A stretch of 9,703 nucleotides of DNA, from assembly GCA_002398565.1 (NCBI GenBank), contig DGZP01000018.1, forward strand, positions 99,788 to 109,490, given 5' to 3'. The notes under the pieces were generated by a model. The model saw only the letters and a program-made list of their open reading frames with translations, had not been told where the DNA came from and did not search any database. Of this stretch, positions 7,929-9,703 are shown one piece after another. Position numbers and translations under genes: made by a program. The stretch's first letter is position 1, and the number at the start of each line of letters is the position of its first letter. Source of the stretch: Proteiniphilum sp. UBA4977 (lineage in GTDB: Bacteria > Bacteroidota > Bacteroidia > Bacteroidales > Dysgonomonadaceae).

Positions 7929-7936
7929 CAAAGATA
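7929..7936 (-). promoter_or_regulatory. Bacteroidetes-type -7 element TATCTTTG before the LHLTDW sulfatase
   Basis: On the minus strand TATCTTTG matches TAnnTTTG exactly and ends 17 nt before ATG 7911. A TTTG lies upstream, but about 27 nt separate it from this element, more than the usual 19-21, so a -33 partner is not convincing. The position mirrors the element in front of the 9608 gene. Confidence 0.4.
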
Positions 7937-7991
7937 GACGACTGACTGACGAGGAATAATGGACAAATGACTATTGACTGTAAAGTGTAGA

Positions 7992-9608
7992 TTATTTAAC
8001 GGTAATGCGTTTTGGCAGTTCAACTTTCTTTCCATCGGCAACATAATACATCGGAAGTGGATTTGTACTGCTGATCCATCGATTCAGATCCGTCAACAAC
8101 CTATTCCCGATCTTAAGATCCTGTCTGGAAGGTTTTCCGGCAAGCAGATTCACTTTCTCGCCAATATCATCCGTGAGGTTATACAACTCATGGGTATCGT
8201 ATTCGTAGCAATAACGGTATTTATAACGTGCATTACCCACGCGTTTATTAATCACGGAAGCAGGAATACCTCTTTCGTCCATATAACCCGGAAAATGCCA
8301 GAAAAGCCGGTCACGTTTCAGGGTCTTGATTTTACCTGTCAGCAAAGGGAACAATGATTCTCCATCCAGCACATGTGTATGGCCGGAATATTTGATTCCT
8401 GCCAAATCAAGGAAGGTCGGCAATAAATCGATCACGTGAACCGGTTCATTCGTCACGCTGTTTGGTTTCACCATTTTCGGATAACGTACCAGCATCGGAA
8501 CACGTATACCACCTTCGTACAGTGTGCCTTTTGCATGACGCAGAGGAGCATTCGAGTGATTCCCTCCATGTACACCGCCATTGTCGGACATAAAAATCAC
8601 CACGGTATTGTCGCTTATCGAATCTGAATTGTCACCATCGCCATTCGGATCTTCCAGTGCAGCAAGTATTCTTCCTACAGTCTGGTCCAATTGTTCCGTC
8701 AATGCGGCATACTTGAAATTCTCATGCCGTTCATCTATGTCCCCACGGTTTTTATATTTTGCATTCAGGTCGTCCCGTCCCACGATAGCCGAATGGATGG
8801 CATGAAAAGCCACCCACATGGAAAAAGGTTTTTCCTTATCCGCTTTTCCGATCTGATCGATTACCATATCACCGATAGCGTCGGTGAAATGTTTCTTTGT
8901 CCCGACCAGCATCATTGGATTGTTTCCATTTGCAAAAGGAAGGAGATTTCTCCGGACGTATTTTTCGGTATAGGGTTGAGCAAAATGATTATACAACGGA
9001 TTATCAAATATCCAATTTCCATCGCCTGTTTTCAAGGCAAAATAATTTGAATCATCTTTATTATCTCCTTTTACTCTTTTGCTGCATTCGAAATTGTACG
9101 TGAAACCGCAATCATCTTCGTTCGTAAGACGAAAACCGTGCACCTTTCCAAAGATATACGTTTGGTAACCTGCATCTTTTAAGAGCCGGGCATAGGTGAG
9201 GGTACCAGGCTCAATCGATTCCTTTTTCTGGTTCGCCGGAATAATGCGTGCATCTTCTTTCCTGATTCCCGCTTTTTCATCCGTCGCAAACCGATCCAGG
9301 CCAAAAACGTTGTACACATGGGTACGATTGGCATACTGTCCGGTGAGCAGTGCAGCCCTGGTGGGAGCACTGTTCTGTTGTGTGTAGGCGCTCGTAAAAG
9401 CCATTCCCTGTGTAGCCAGCTTGTCAATATGGGGCGTTTGGTGGTTTTTTGATCCATTTCCCAAAGTGGTAATCGGCGAGGAAATATCGTTCCAACCCAA
9501 ATCATCTGCAAAAAGCAAGATGATATTGGGTTGTTTGTTGATTTGTGCTGATAGGGAAGGAATCAGAAAACTTGTACTACATAAAGAAATAAATAAATTA
9601 CATTTCAT
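7992..9608 (-). CDS. Serine-type sulfatase with atypical GKVHG motif
   Basis: The product is 538 aa from ATG 9608; an in-frame TTG at 9632 would add eight residues but pushes the signal peptide inward and overlaps the likely promoter, so I reject it. The signal peptide (1-21) ends PSLSA before Gln22. Sulfatase residues are D35-D36 in LFADDLGW, the S80-A-P-T-R84 formylglycine motif in QQNSAPTRAALLTGQY, K155 and H157 in FGKVHGF (the usual form is GKWHLG), H272 in HAIHSAI, D342-N343 in MSDNGG and K360 before YEGG. It has a longer central region than its neighbours (about 160-250) and an Asp-rich loop, NGDGDNSDS (322-330), just before the active-site strand. It is probably active but from a subfamily divergent from the other four; I cannot name its substrate. 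It is the first gene of the block, with a promoter-like TACATTTG and two repeat elements directly upstream. Confidence 0.93.
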   Translation of the reverse strand: MKCNLFISLCSTSFLIPSLSAQINKQPNIILLFADDLGWNDISSPITTLGNGSKNHQTPHIDKLATQGMAFTSAYTQQNSAPTRAALLTGQYANRTHVYNVFGLDRFATDEKAGIRKEDARIIPANQKKESIEPGTLTYARLLKDAGYQTYIFGKVHGFRLTNEDDCGFTYNFECSKRVKGDNKDDSNYFALKTGDGNWIFDNPLYNHFAQPYTEKYVRRNLLPFANGNNPMMLVGTKKHFTDAIGDMVIDQIGKADKEKPFSMWVAFHAIHSAIVGRDDLNAKYKNRGDIDERHENFKYAALTEQLDQTVGRILAALEDPNGDGDNSDSISDNTVVIFMSDNGGVHGGNHSNAPLRHAKGTLYEGGIRVPMLVRYPKMVKPNSVTNEPVHVIDLLPTFLDLAGIKYSGHTHVLDGESLFPLLTGKIKTLKRDRLFWHFPGYMDERGIPASVINKRVGNARYKYRYCYEYDTHELYNLTDDIGEKVNLLAGKPSRQDLKIGNRLLTDLNRWISSTNPLPMYYVADGKKVELPKRITVK

Positions 9609-9644
9609 ACGATTAAAATTATTTATTTTCAAATGTATCGTATG
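9606..9644. repeat. 8-bp inverted repeat across promoter and start codon of the first sulfatase
   Basis: CATACGAT (9606-9613) and its exact inverse ATCGTATG (9637-9644) are separated by 23 AT-rich bases. The inner arm contains the ATG start codon (9606-9608); the outer arm abuts the 15-bp repeat and overlaps the first base of the -7-like element. It could be an operator, or a stem if transcription starts upstream of it. Confidence 0.5.
9630..9637 (-). promoter_or_regulatory. Bacteroidetes-type -7 element TACATTTG before the first sulfatase
   Basis: Read on the minus strand, TACATTTG matches TAnnTTTG exactly and ends 21 nt before ATG 9608, giving a short leader if transcription starts about 5-7 nt downstream. 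No clear -33 TTG is seen at the usual distance; instead a 15-bp repeat lies 7 nt further upstream (9645-9659). The position is plausible, but one exact match in AT-rich DNA can arise by chance. Confidence 0.42.
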
Positions 9645-9659
9645 GAACTCGCTTTAATC
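9645..9659. repeat. 15-bp direct repeat, right copy
   Basis: The sequence gaactcgctttaatc is identical to the copy at 49-63. On the minus strand it lies 36 nt upstream of the ATG at 9608 and 7 nt upstream of the TACATTTG promoter-like element, where an activator or sigma-factor contact would be expected. Confidence 0.85.
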
Positions 9660-9703
9660 ATCTACTTGTATGATAATGATTTTGACAAAGTCGATTACTT
9701 CGT

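Noticed and set aside
1757..9608. Recent tandem duplication of one sulfatase gene
   Set aside because: The five proteins differ in length, motif context, inserts and C-terminal regions, so they are separate old lineages brought together.
9609..9632. TTG start for the 538-aa sulfatase
   Set aside because: It overlaps the TACATTTG promoter-like element and adds eight residues before a signal peptide that is complete from ATG 9608.
49..9659. The 15-bp repeats as attachment sites of an integrative element
   Set aside because: No integrase, transposase, tRNA or inverted terminal repeats are present, and the shared distance to GTATGAAA fits a regulatory element better; kept only as an alternative.

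Overview
This window is one minus-strand block of six genes from what looks like an anaerobic gut-type Bacteroidota (probably Bacteroidales). It encodes five formylglycine-dependent sulfatases and one calcineurin-like phosphoesterase, all predicted to be exported. The taxonomic inference rests on several features. All five sulfatases carry the serine-type S-x-P-x-R active site. TAnnTTTG-type promoter elements lie upstream of some genes, and recognisable Shine-Dalgarno sequences are absent. The five predicted signal peptidase I substrates all end in A/S followed by Gln, the Bacteroidetes 'Q-rule'. The phosphoesterase has an architecture common in Bacteroides-like genomes. No RNA gene, insertion sequence, CRISPR array or credible plus-strand gene was found.

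Layout in transcription order (right to left): a 538-aa sulfatase with an unusual GKVHG motif (9608-7992); a 468-aa sulfatase with an LHLTDW motif (7911-6505); a 206-bp gap holding a possible weak terminator and a possible promoter; a 453-aa sulfatase (6298-4937); a 562-aa S1_4-like sulfatase (4911-3223); a 474-aa arylsulfatase-B-like lipoprotein sulfatase (3181-1757); and a 526-aa metallophosphoesterase (1730-150). The last four genes are separated by only 25, 41 and 26 bp and probably form one operon. The first two have exact TAnnTTTG elements close to their starts and may also be transcribed separately.

Functionally this is an ester-removal cassette. Five divergent sulfatases, probably with different positional specificities, plus one phosphoesterase would strip sulfate (and perhaps phosphate) from a polyanionic glycan, such as mucin O-glycan, glycosaminoglycan or an algal polysaccharide. 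The sequence does not show which. No glycoside hydrolase, polysaccharide lyase, SusC/SusD pair, regulator or sulfatase-maturating enzyme lies inside the window, so those must be encoded elsewhere.

The most interesting non-coding signal is a perfect 15-bp direct repeat (gaactcgctttaatc) at the two extreme ends of the window (49-63 and 9645-9659). Each copy lies the same short distance upstream, on the minus strand, of a GTATGAAA sequence. This suggests a shared control element in front of this block and the next unit, or alternatively a boundary repeat of the block. An 8-bp inverted repeat (CATACGAT/ATCGTATG) brackets the promoter and start codon of the first gene, and a third copy occurs in the 206-bp gap.
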